NCBI RefSeq assembly: GCF_000732605.1
Contig: NZ_JPME01000010.1
Span: 248,036-312,035, forward strand
From: Lacrimispora celerecrescens
GTDB taxonomy: Bacteria; Bacillota; Clostridia; Lachnospirales; Lachnospiraceae
Reading direction: 5' to 3'
Length of the DNA: 64,000 bases
In this document: in pieces, positions 26,503-33,396 of the stretch
Numbering within the stretch: position 1 is the first letter of the stretch
Layout of the letters: each line of letters starts with the position of its first letter
Position numbers and translations under genes: made by a program
The notes under the pieces: model-generated
Seen by the model: the letters and a program-made list of their open reading frames with translations, nothing else
Databases searched by the model: none
Told to the model about the DNA's origin: nothing

Positions 26503-26526
26503 CTCGTTGGTACTTAATAGGTATCA
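26500..26526. promoter_or_regulatory. element 2 attachment site, cotJC 3' side
   Basis: Core dinucleotide TC (minus strand GA) at 26504-26505. cotJC homology lies on the left, element arm GTACTTAATAGGTATC on the right at 26510-26525. Confidence 0.75.
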
Positions 26527-26607
26527 GTAATAAACATCGTTCCAGATAATTCCTTTTGACTTATCGAACATTTGTTCGTATACTTGTATCAGGAGGTGAT
26601 GGTAATT

Positions 26608-26790
26608 ATGGCAGGAATGTGCGGACTTGAGCCAGATATTAACAAATGTCCTAACTACAATGCAGATGCAATGACATGTGCTGCCACTAATAGAGCTTGC
26701 GGATTTTTTAGGGAATCAGTTGAGAGGAAAGAAGAAAAAACAGTATACACAAGAAAAGCAAGATGGTATGAGCAGTATTATAAGAGGTAG
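26608..26790 (+). CDS. small Cys-containing protein
   Basis: A 60-residue soluble protein: MAGMCGLEPDINKCPNYNAD, then AMTCAATNRACGFFRES, then a basic, aromatic tail TRKARWYEQYYKR. Four Cys with C-x8-C and C-x7-C type spacing could bind a metal. The start at 26608 has AGGAGGTG at ideal distance; the longer frame from 26572 does not. It is the gene nearest the left end of element 2 and is followed by its own terminator. No family recognised, though short proteins opening with this type of MCGLEPDINKCP motif are typical Clostridial hypotheticals. Confidence 0.65.
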   Translation: MAGMCGLEPDINKCPNYNADAMTCAATNRACGFFRESVERKEEKTVYTRKARWYEQYYKR

Positions 26791-26815
26791 GGTTTTAGAC
26801 GCCCTACCTCTTTTT
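26782..26815 (+). terminator. terminator of small Cys protein gene
   Basis: GAGGTAGGG-TTTTAGACG-CCCTACCTC followed by TTTTTC. Confidence 0.9.
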
Positions 26816-26855
26816 CGTAGAGTGACACTTGGTTCGAAATTGCTTTCCATTTTAA

Positions 26856-28520
26856 TCAAGAACTTAAAAGTATATTTAATAAATTTTGAATATCTAATCT
26901 TCCATATCCCCATATGTTATTTGGATAGGTTACATTTGGATCACGCAGAGCATTAAATGTTAATAGTCCTCTAATTTGATTCCCATTTAAATTAATATAA
27001 TTGATTTTAACACTAGCCCACTCCAAGGCTATAGCCATGGCCCCCGCTGCATATCCAACAGCTGCTCCGGTTCCGCTAATTACTCCATACTGGTCCTCTG
27101 GAACCGCACATGGGATCTGGTATCCAGGAGCCGCTATATCGGGCTTAATGACACGTAATCTAGTATAACCTCTTCCGGATTCAGTTAAAATGCTATTATT
27201 GATTTGATTATAGGCAGTAACGGTTAAGGGATCAACCGTATTTCCTGGTGCAGTTATAGTGGTATCCGGGTCTGCATCAAAGAAAAAGGTCTCATTCGTT
27301 ATAAGATTTCCAGAAGGTAACCACGCATGAAAAGAAAACGGTGTAGTTTCTACACCTAAAATACGAAAGTGCCATGTTCCCGGATAAGGATTTTTAAAAC
27401 GTATTAAAATTAATGGATTTCTGCTTCCACTTTGAAAAACAAAATTATTAACAAAGAGAATACTTTGGCTTTGCTCAAAAGTAATCTCATTACAAGCAAA
27501 TGAAGGATAAATACTGTTTGTAGATTCCCCCAAAGGTGATACAATCTCAATAGATAAGTTACTTGGCGCATAAGGCCAGATTTCCATAGAAAATAATTTG
27601 TCACTTTCCCCTACATTCAATTGAAAATCATGATAATATGGTTCGGAATAAGCATAGCCAAAGTAATGCCTTTCTTTATCTCCCTCATCTCCTGACGCAA
27701 TCGAAACTCCAATATTGGGCAATTCTGCAATACCGTTTAAATAAATACTGATAGCGCTAATTCCATCATGGCCGCCTTGATTACTCCCTAATGCAATGCA
27801 TATAACTAAAGGACGATTTAAGTTTTGAGATACAGTAATTAAATACCTTATTCCAAGTATTAAATCCGTCTCTTGAAAGCACAATGAATCATCCGGAACA
27901 AAAAATAACTGTTTAAGATTTTGTTTTGCTTCCTTAAGTTTTACAATCAAAAGTTCAGATTCTGGCACAATACCGCTAAAAGACTGATTTGGATCAGGAC
28001 TGCCGGCGATCATGCCTGCAATCGCTGTTCCTTGTCCGTTTGTATCAATGGATGGGACTATGGACAACGGATCCTTTAATGTCAATGCTTGATTAATCGT
28101 TTCTCTGGTATATTCACTGCCAAAAGTAAAACCTGCAGGAATCGTACCACTTTGTTCTGACTGATCCCATATAGAAATGATGCGTGTAGTCTTATCATTA
28201 TTAAGAAATGCTGGATGTTGATAATCAATCCCTGTGCCTAAAATGCCAATAATAATATCTTTGCCATGAAAAGTAGGTTCAGAATGAAACTGAAAGCTTT
28301 CATTGTTTGCTTTATTTCTATCAATTATCGCTATCGGAGTATATAACTCAGGTAAAGAATAATAAGGAATCTGGCTTGGGTCACAGATATTTATTTTAGA
28401 TGTGCTAACATGTAATATGTGATGTGTCTCATTCAAAGGGGTTACATCTTCATTGTAAACCTGGCCTATTGTATTTTCGACAATCAAGTCGTAATAATTA
28501 TTGTCCAAAACTTTCTCCAT
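26856..28520 (-). CDS. subtilisin-family (S8) pseudoprotease, Csp germination-protein-like
   Basis: A 554-residue protein with the layout of clostridial Csp germination subtilases: an N-terminal region, a subtilase domain with a jelly-roll insertion, and a C-terminal end GYGRLDIQNLL. All three catalytic positions are replaced. The Asp motif reads IIIGILGTGIDYQHP (family V-x-D-T/S-G; here Gly), the His motif reads TNGQGTAIAG (family GHGT; here Gln) and the Ser motif reads ISGTGAAVGYAAGA (family GTS; here Gly). The fold motifs around them are kept. In Clostridioides difficile, catalytically dead CspC and CspA act in bile-salt and co-germinant sensing, so a sensing role is an inference. No signal peptide. 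Its place inside element 2 is notable. Confidence 0.85.
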   Translation of the reverse strand: MEKVLDNNYYDLIVENTIGQVYNEDVTPLNETHHILHVSTSKINICDPSQIPYYSLPELYTPIAIIDRNKANNESFQFHSEPTFHGKDIIIGILGTGIDYQHPAFLNNDKTTRIISIWDQSEQSGTIPAGFTFGSEYTRETINQALTLKDPLSIVPSIDTNGQGTAIAGMIAGSPDPNQSFSGIVPESELLIVKLKEAKQNLKQLFFVPDDSLCFQETDLILGIRYLITVSQNLNRPLVICIALGSNQGGHDGISAISIYLNGIAELPNIGVSIASGDEGDKERHYFGYAYSEPYYHDFQLNVGESDKLFSMEIWPYAPSNLSIEIVSPLGESTNSIYPSFACNEITFEQSQSILFVNNFVFQSGSRNPLILIRFKNPYPGTWHFRILGVETTPFSFHAWLPSGNLITNETFFFDADPDTTITAPGNTVDPLTVTAYNQINNSILTESGRGYTRLRVIKPDIAAPGYQIPCAVPEDQYGVISGTGAAVGYAAGAMAIALEWASVKINYINLNGNQIRGLLTFNALRDPNVTYPNNIWGYGRLDIQNLLNILLSS

Positions 28521-28654
28521 AAATTACCACTTTCCTTATGAACAGTAGACATTTTTTTAATATTATGCAAAAAATAATATAGTTATGTGGATTGATTGGA
28601 ATTATACTTCCAAAGTCAGGACTGCGGAAGGGGATGGCCGCCTCTCTATGTTAT

Positions 28655-28870
28655 TTAATAAAGAAAATTACTTATTCCCATCACAATAATAAGCACTGCA
28701 GCTATTCCAATTATTATTCTAACTCCCTTACTCCCCCACTTACCTTCAATCCATTCATATAAACCAATTGACCTGCTCTTCCGATGTCGAGATAACCAAT
28801 CCCATTTAAATATATCCAGATACAATAATGTCCCAGCATAAATCACAGCAACTAATATAATCCAATCCAT
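28655..28870 (-). CDS. small two-helix membrane protein
   Basis: A 71-residue protein with an N-terminal membrane helix (MDWIILVAVIYAGTLLYLDI), a basic central loop (WLSRHRKSRSIGLYEWIEGK) and a second membrane helix (VRIIIGIAAVLIIVMGISNF). The start at 28870 has GGGAG six bases upstream; the upstream Met at 28891 has none. Short two-helix proteins like this are common in Firmicutes and I do not recognise a named family. Cargo of element 2. Confidence 0.6.
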   Translation of the reverse strand: MDWIILVAVIYAGTLLYLDIFKWDWLSRHRKSRSIGLYEWIEGKWGSKGVRIIIGIAAVLIIVMGISNFLY

Positions 28871-29016
28871 ACTTAACTCCCACCACCTCATTTTCTTTCC
28901 ATCATACTACAGCGCCTTCCAAAAAGAAAGAGACAGGGCGAGTCATGCTCCAATTCACAAATGCATGAAATTCCGCCGGCTGTCCCCCAAAAAAATGCTC
29001 GTGATATTCCAAACAA

Positions 29017-29454
29017 TTATTTAGTATTTACCATGCGCCTCTTTAAAGCAATAATCCCCAGAATAATACCTGACGACAGTGCAGACAGTCCAAACAAGTA
29101 GGCTAGCGGAATCAAGGCAAAAGGTTCTACCAGAAATCCTTCTGCAGTTACATAACTGCCGATTATATTATATGCCACCAGACACCCCACACTGGCAATA
29201 ATAGAAAAAAGTAATGTGCCGGTGAAAAAAGAAGACCATCTATCCTGTTTCCATTTCTTTGCAATATTATTCATAACTTTTACCTCCTCCGTATTTTTAA
29301 CCGCTTTTATCTCTATGTCAATCTGCTTCAATTCGTCACGGCACTTTCCACAGGTTAATAAATGCTCTTCGATTAATTTGCAGCTATCCTCACTGCATAC
29401 ATTATCATGATACAATGGGAGCAGGTCGTTTATTATTTCACATGTTATTCGCAT
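29017..29454 (-). CDS. anti-sigma factor with zinc-finger (zf-HC2) domain
   Basis: A 145-residue membrane anti-sigma factor. The N-terminus is a ZAS zinc finger: CEIINDLLPLYHDNVCSEDS, then IEEHLLTCGKCRDELKQ with the H-x3-C-x2-C core. Two membrane helices follow (FFTGTLLFSIIASVGCLVAY and LIPLAYLFGLSALSSGIILG) and a basic tail. Its ATG overlaps the end of the ECF sigma gene by 10 bases, the usual sigma/anti-sigma arrangement. It would hold the sigma factor at the membrane until a signal releases it. Cargo of element 2. Confidence 0.85.
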   Translation of the reverse strand: MRITCEIINDLLPLYHDNVCSEDSCKLIEEHLLTCGKCRDELKQIDIEIKAVKNTEEVKVMNNIAKKWKQDRWSSFFTGTLLFSIIASVGCLVAYNIIGSYVTAEGFLVEPFALIPLAYLFGLSALSSGIILGIIALKRRMVNTK

Positions 29455-29926
29455 TCCATTCTCTCCTTTAATTTCATTTTTGCTCGATGGTAAGTGACTC
29501 TCGCCCAGCTTTCTGTTTTTTCAAATAAGCTGCCGATCTGTGAAAAGGATAAATCTCCAAACACCCGCAGCATAAAAACTTCCTTATAGGGTTCATCTAA
29601 ACGATGGAGCTCTTTGTGTATGTTAAATACAGATTCTTTCGATAACAGGCTCTGCTCAATCGTTGACTCAACAAGAATATTTTCCGCCTCAGTCAAGTCC
29701 TCATGATACTTTTCTTTCATCCTGTATGTGAAGAATGTATTTTTTGCAATTTGACATAACCACACATAAAGTTTGCACTTTCCATCAAATTTATCGATAT
29801 TTTTAAAGCTTTAAAAAATGTCTCTTGTGTTATTTCTTCCGCAATCATTTCATCCCTACTTATTGACAAAACATATTTATAGACATCCCTAAAGTAAAGA
29901 CTGTATATTTCATTAAAGTCCGTCAC
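29445..29926 (-). pseudogene. ECF RNA polymerase sigma factor, single-base frameshift
   Basis: Region 2 lies in the first frame: MTDFNEIYSLYFRDVYKYVL, MIAEEITQETFFKALK. Linker and region 4 lie in the next frame: NIDKFDGKCKLYVWLCQIAK, KEVFMLRVFGDLSFSQIGSL, WARVTYHRAKMKLKERM. The slip is in a run of five A near 29808-29812; one extra A would give one uninterrupted protein of 160 residues. Either a recent mutation, phase variation by slippage, or a sequencing error. Overlaps the anti-sigma gene, with which it forms an operon. Confidence 0.85.
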
Positions 29927-30168
29927 TTTTTCACCTCGCTTTCATATATAAGACTACGGAAAATCGAATTCGTTACAATTTTTTCTAATTTTAGTATTTC
30001 TAATTAAATTTATCCTATATTCAGCTAGCTAGCAATATTAAATATTTGTTATTTTAATTTGTTCCCTAACTACTCATGCGTAATACAATTAACTGGCTTT
30101 AATTGGAACGCAATCACAGAATCAAATGATGAAACGAATGACATACTAAAAATAATAGGAGGTGAATT

Positions 30169-30322
30169 ATGAGCACAGATAATTCAAAAAAAAAGTACAA
30201 AGAATCATAAAAAGGAAGATGGTACCTTTCATTCAAAACATATCAACCATAATCCACAAGCTGAAAGCGCGCGGGCCGTGTTTGGATTAAAGGCAGATAA
30301 TTCGAAAGATAAAGAATCTTAG
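30169..30322 (+). pseudogene. small hydrophilic protein, frameshift in A9 run
   Basis: An ATG at 30169 behind AGGAGGTG opens MSTDNSKKK but stops after 13 codons. The other frame reads KEDGTFHSKHINHNPQAESA, then ARAVFGLKADNSKDKES, to 30322. Eight instead of nine A at 30186-30194 would give a 50-residue protein. The A run makes slippage or a base-calling error likely. Family unknown; lies directly before the HMA-like gene. Confidence 0.55.
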
Positions 30323-30351
30323 AATATATCACAAAAGAAAGGAGTTATCTT

Positions 30352-30573
30352 ATGAATAAAGTTCACTATGATATATCAGGCATACAGAATACGGAGATTA
30401 AAACTCAACTTAAAAATGCATTAGATAAGGTAGACGGAATCTCTACGGTTAATATTGATGCCACAAGAGGTTCAATTGAAGTTGGATACAATCAATCAAC
30501 AGACGAGAATTCTATTAAATCTTGTATCGAAAATGTTGGATGCAAGATACAGAACCAATCTAATGATTTCTAA
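30352..30573 (+). CDS. HMA-like small protein without CxxC
   Basis: A 73-residue protein with the ferredoxin-like fold pattern of heavy-metal-associated domains: VHYDISGIQNTEIKTQLKNA, LDKVDGISTVNIDATRGSIE, VGYNQSTDENSIKSCIENVG. The metal-binding CxxC that normally follows the first strand (GMxCxxC) is absent; here GIQNTEI. So it is unlikely to carry copper like CopZ. The start at 30352 has AAAGGAG upstream. A terminator follows. Cargo of element 2. Confidence 0.7.
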   Translation: MNKVHYDISGIQNTEIKTQLKNALDKVDGISTVNIDATRGSIEVGYNQSTDENSIKSCIENVGCKIQNQSNDF

Positions 30574-30604
30574 GAAAAACCTTGTCGAGAAAGTCATTAC
30601 TATA

Positions 30605-30640
30605 TAAGAGTAGGGGAAAACCCCCTATTCTTTCTTTTTA
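30605..30640 (+). terminator. terminator
   Basis: GAGTAGGGG-AAAA-CCCCCTATTC followed by TTTCTTTTT. Confidence 0.85.
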
Positions 30641-30662
30641 AGCTTGTCCAATGGCTCCGGCC

Positions 30663-30827
30663 TCAGCCGGTTTCTTCCTTTTGCTTCTTTTCCTTATCCC
30701 GATAAATACCAGCAGCAATTCGACCAATGTTATCCAGGATTTCCTGACGTTCCGCTGCTGTTCTTACAACGCAGTCATCATGGCCACGGACAATGGTATT
30801 TCCTATTTTCATTTCAAAAACTACCAT
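30663..30827 (-). CDS. 54-residue protein divergent from recombinase (candidate directionality factor)
   Basis: A short charged protein: MVVFEMKIGNTIVRGHDDCV, then VRTAAERQEILDNIGRIAAG and a basic tail YRDKEKKQKEETG. Start at 30827 after GGAGGTG. It lies divergently upstream of the serine recombinase gene, as does a similarly sized gene at 35920-36078 in element 1; the intergenic sequences of both pairs are clearly related. Small partner proteins of large serine recombinases (for example SprB with SprA in SP-beta) switch integration to excision and are about this size. That role is inferred from context only; an ER-x-x-I-x-x-I helix pattern is shared by the two. Confidence 0.6.
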   Translation of the reverse strand: MVVFEMKIGNTIVRGHDDCVVRTAAERQEILDNIGRIAAGIYRDKEKKQKEETG

Positions 30828-30840
30828 GCACGGCACCTCC

Positions 30841-31007
30841 CCTTCGCTTAAAGCTATGCAACATTGGTTGTACTTGTTGCGTACTTCTTTCCCCCCTCTC
30901 ATAATCCTTGCATGGTACCGCCTTATGCCAGGCGAATATCATTTTCGGAAAGGCAAGGGCGTATTTTTGTGCTCAAAATACAATAAACTGTATAAGGAGA
31001 TGATATA
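30841..31007 (+). promoter_or_regulatory. divergent promoter region of element 2 recombinase
   Basis: Shares blocks with 36090-36302 of element 1: TTGTACTTGTT, CATAATCCTTGCATGGT (there GATAATCTTTGCATGGT), CATTTTCGGAA and GGGCGTATTTTT. In the last block, GTATTTTT and AATACAATA at 30977-30985 are spaced as in mother-cell sigma-E promoters. RBS AAGGAGATGATATA precedes the ATG in both copies. Confidence 0.5.
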
Positions 31008-32600
31008 ATGTTAGATCTGTCAGGAACTTATTATATGTACCTCAGAAAATCCAGAGAAGACCGCGATGCAGAAGCTCATGGGGAAGGCGAAACCCTGTCC
31101 CGTCATGAAAACCGATTAAACGAACTTGCAGAGCAGTTAGGTATTACCATATCTCACGTTTATCGGGAAGTCGTATCTGGCGAAACCATTGCTGCCCGGC
31201 CAGAAATGATGCAGTTGATCTCTGACATAGAAAACAATCGTCCAGAGGGCGTACTTGTCATAGAGCTGGAGCGTCTGGCTCGTGGAGATACCAGAGATCA
31301 GGGCCTTATCATGGAAACATTTAAGTACGGCAATACAAAAATCATTACCCCCATGAAAACCTACGATCCCAACGATGAATTTGACGAAGAATATGCAGAA
31401 TTCGGCCTTTTTATGAGCCGGCGAGAATATAAAGTAATCAACCGCCGCCTGCAAAATGGACGACGTGCATCTGTGAAAGAGGGAAAATGGACCGGCAATG
31501 TTGCTCCTTATGGGTACGAGAGAATGAAGCTTCCTCATGAGAAGGGTTTCACCTTAAAGCCCCTTCCGGAGGAATCCAAAATTGTACAGTTTGTTTTTCA
31601 GTTGTTCACAACAGGAACCCCTGAATCGGATAACATCCCGCTTGGCACCACACAAATAGCCCATCTTCTTGATGATATGAAGATCCCCCCTCGTAAATCA
31701 GATCATTGGGAAACCAGTGTGATCAGGGGAATGTTACGAAACTACGCTTACATAGGGAAGCTGGAAACCGGAAAGCGCAAGCAGATCAAAATCATAGAAA
31801 ATGGTGTACCGAAACGGTCACGCCCAATCAATGCGGATTGTGAGATATTTGACGCTTTGCATCCTCCAATAATAGATGAAAGTGTTTTTTATTCCGCCCA
31901 AAAGAAACTGAAAGCTAATTTCAGGCCCCCTACCTTCTCCACAACCAAATCCCCTTTGGCCGGTCTGATCTATTGCAGTGAATGTAAAATGTCAATGTAT
32001 CGCCGTCCTCCAGGCTCTAAAAATCCTACGGAAACCATTTTGTGTAAAACTCATAACTGCCCTACCGTTGGTTCTTTTTATTATTTAGTTGAAGAGCGCC
32101 TATTACAGTTCTTGGAAAGATACTTGAGCGATTATAAGATCATAATACAAAATGAGGATACCGGGGATTGGACGGAAGTAATAGACAGGAAAATGTCAGT
32201 ATTAGCTGGGTATCAGAATGAAGCTTTTATCCTCGATAAACAGCTCGAGATGGTATATGACTATTTTGAACAGCAAGTTTATTCTTTGGATTTGTTCCGC
32301 AAGAGATGTGATGAGCTAACAAGGAAGATCGATGAAAACAATAAGCTTATGGAGACTATCCAGGGTGAAATCATTGAAATCAAGGAGCATATCGCAAAGA
32401 AGGAGGAATTTATCCCTTACTTTGAAGGAATATTAAGGTCGTACACAAAAACAGAAGATCCTCTTAAGAAAAATATTCTTCTCAAACAGGTGGTAGACCA
32501 TGTGTATTATACGAAAAATAAAAAAGGCAATCGCATGGGGCAGGGAAATGACCTATTTTCGCTGGATGTTTACTTAAAGCTTCCCTACAAGGATTTATAA
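31008..32600 (+). CDS. large serine recombinase of element 2
   Basis: A 530-residue site-specific recombinase. The N-terminal resolvase domain has the nucleophile in TYYMYLRKSREDRDAE (Ser15) and supporting Arg residues in ELERLARGDTRDQG. A recombinase domain follows (GNVAPYGYER, TSVIRGMLRNYAYIGKLETG). The zinc ribbon is LIYCSECKMSMYRRPP with a distal CKTHNC, then a long coiled-coil (residues about 400-480: EAFILDKQLEMVYDYFEQQV) and a C-terminal DNA-binding tail. This is the large serine integrase layout used by phages and by SpoIVCA. The stop is 12 bases from the element's attachment arm and about 30 from the cotJC middle piece. All catalytic residues appear intact. Confidence 0.93.
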   Translation: MLDLSGTYYMYLRKSREDRDAEAHGEGETLSRHENRLNELAEQLGITISHVYREVVSGETIAARPEMMQLISDIENNRPEGVLVIELERLARGDTRDQGLIMETFKYGNTKIITPMKTYDPNDEFDEEYAEFGLFMSRREYKVINRRLQNGRRASVKEGKWTGNVAPYGYERMKLPHEKGFTLKPLPEESKIVQFVFQLFTTGTPESDNIPLGTTQIAHLLDDMKIPPRKSDHWETSVIRGMLRNYAYIGKLETGKRKQIKIIENGVPKRSRPINADCEIFDALHPPIIDESVFYSAQKKLKANFRPPTFSTTKSPLAGLIYCSECKMSMYRRPPGSKNPTETILCKTHNCPTVGSFYYLVEERLLQFLERYLSDYKIIIQNEDTGDWTEVIDRKMSVLAGYQNEAFILDKQLEMVYDYFEQQVYSLDLFRKRCDELTRKIDENNKLMETIQGEIIEIKEHIAKKEEFIPYFEGILRSYTKTEDPLKKNILLKQVVDHVYYTKNKKGNRMGQGNDLFSLDVYLKLPYKDL

Positions 32601-32608
32601 GGCTTTTG

Positions 32609-32645
32609 ACGGATATCTGCTAAGTACAGATTCCTCTGTTCCAAT
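32609..32645. promoter_or_regulatory. element 2 attachment site, cotJC middle side
   Basis: Arm GATATCTGCTAAGTAC at 32612-32627, then four bases, core TC at 32632-32633, then cotJC coding sequence. Mirror image of the site at 26500-26526. Confidence 0.75.
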
Positions 32646-32727
32646 ATCTGTCAAAAGTCCTTTACATTCTTTATAAGGCATGGCATAGCGTTGGGAAAGA
32701 TAACGCATGGAAGCTCCCATTTCTCCA
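32631..32727 (-). pseudogene. cotJC: cotJC, middle segment (second piece of a split gene)
   Basis: A segment of about 97 bases lying alone between two recombinase elements. On the minus strand it reads GEMGASMRYLSQRYAMPYKE and then CKGLLTDIGTEE, which is residues 34-65 of CotJC. The Glu of GE and the last Glu are metal ligands by homology with manganese catalases. It has no start codon of its own. Upstream, cotJC homology extends through GGPD, where a GGGCCAGA core (32728-32735) is shared with the end of the N-terminal piece. Downstream it stops at the GA core shared with the C-terminal piece. Reading frame is intact, which is unlikely for a random leftover. Confidence 0.93.
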
Positions 32728-32753
32728 TCTGGCCCCCCGGATTTCTAAAACTC
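32724..32753. promoter_or_regulatory. element 1 attachment site, cotJC middle side
   Basis: Plus-strand core TCTGGCCC at 32728-32735 (minus GGGCCAGA), then element arm with TAAAACT at 32746-32752. Confidence 0.7.
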
Positions 32754-32906
32754 AGTATGCTAAATAAGCCCCTTTTCAGAGAATCGGGTGAGAATAGGAA
32801 GGAAAACGAATGGGAGTTATAAGACATGGCAAAATATGCCTGAATGACAGAACAAATATTTTCTCACTTCATATTATAATTTATAGTAAATAATTGGAGT
32901 CATGTT
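32754..32906. other. left end of element 1, no gene
   Basis: A/T-rich upstream region of the next gene; nothing else I can support. Confidence 0.3.
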
Positions 32907-33179
32907 ATGACAAATTATCCCCCACCTTTTGGAGCACCTACTACTCCTCCTCCAAGAGTTCCTCCCAGAAAACCAAGAAATTCATATATTATTGATTGTA
33001 TGTTCATGTGTACGTATGTATGGCCACGGATAGGTGATGAGTTTTGGTATTATCCAATTAGTGTACAATATGGTGCAGTGTTAGGATACCGCTGGACAGG
33101 AAGAAGATGGACTTTCTTTGGTTTTGATCCTGATTTGATTGATGAGGTGGCATGCGTGCCGTTACCTGCACTTTATTAG
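32907..33179 (+). CDS. small protein with Pro-rich N-terminus
   Basis: A 90-residue protein: MTNYPPPFGAPTTPPPRVPP, a basic stretch RKPRNSYII, then an aromatic-rich globular part DCMFMCTYVWPRIGDEFWYY, VLGYRWTGRRWTFFGFDPD, ending EVACVPLPALY. RBS TTGGAG before the ATG. There is no membrane segment. The Pro-rich start and Trp/Tyr-rich body resemble proteins embedded in spore or cell-envelope layers. No family recognised. Followed by a GC hairpin terminator. Cargo of element 1. Confidence 0.6.
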   Translation: MTNYPPPFGAPTTPPPRVPPRKPRNSYIIDCMFMCTYVWPRIGDEFWYYPISVQYGAVLGYRWTGRRWTFFGFDPDLIDEVACVPLPALY

Positions 33180-33230
33180 TTAATAACAGGAAAAAGGGAT
33201 ACCGTTACTATTACCTTTAACTTCTTGAAA

Positions 33231-33264
33231 TATGGCGGGCCCGGAATACAGGATGCCCGCCTTC
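33231..33264 (+). terminator. terminator of Pro-rich protein gene
   Basis: GGCGGGC-CCGGAATACAGGAT-GCCCGCC followed by TTCATC. Confidence 0.75.
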
Positions 33265-33396
33265 ATCATTGCTATCGATCGAAGTTGCCTTAGTCATTTC
33301 GTAAGGCTGTTGAGATACATATTATTTTTTATACTATGATGCTATAATATGTAAGCTTAACATACAATAGATTAATAAGATCATTTGAGGAAATCC

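Larger units (their letters stand above)
26504..32633. mobile_element. intervening element 2 in cotJC (about 6.13 kb, large serine recombinase)
   Basis: DNA between the middle and C-terminal pieces of cotJC. One end is marked by the recombinase gene 31008-32600. Bases next to the two TC/GA cores form inverted arms: GTACTTAATAGGTATC at 26510-26525 and GATATCTGCTAAGTAC at 32612-32627, each four bases from the core and 13 of 16 complementary. Excision across GA gives codons for DIGTE-E-LAHLE in frame, with the crossover inside the codon of a predicted metal-ligand Glu. Cargo is a small Cys protein, a dead subtilase, small membrane proteins, an ECF sigma/anti-sigma pair and a small divergent ORF. 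Analogous to skin in sigK, but in cotJC. Confidence 0.85.

Noticed and set aside
32599-32662. Imperfect inverted repeat GGCTTTTGACGGATATC / ATATCTGTCAAAAGTCC read at first as a recombinase terminator
   Set aside because: The right half is coding sequence of the cotJC middle piece (GLLTDI); similarity is partly the att arm and partly chance.
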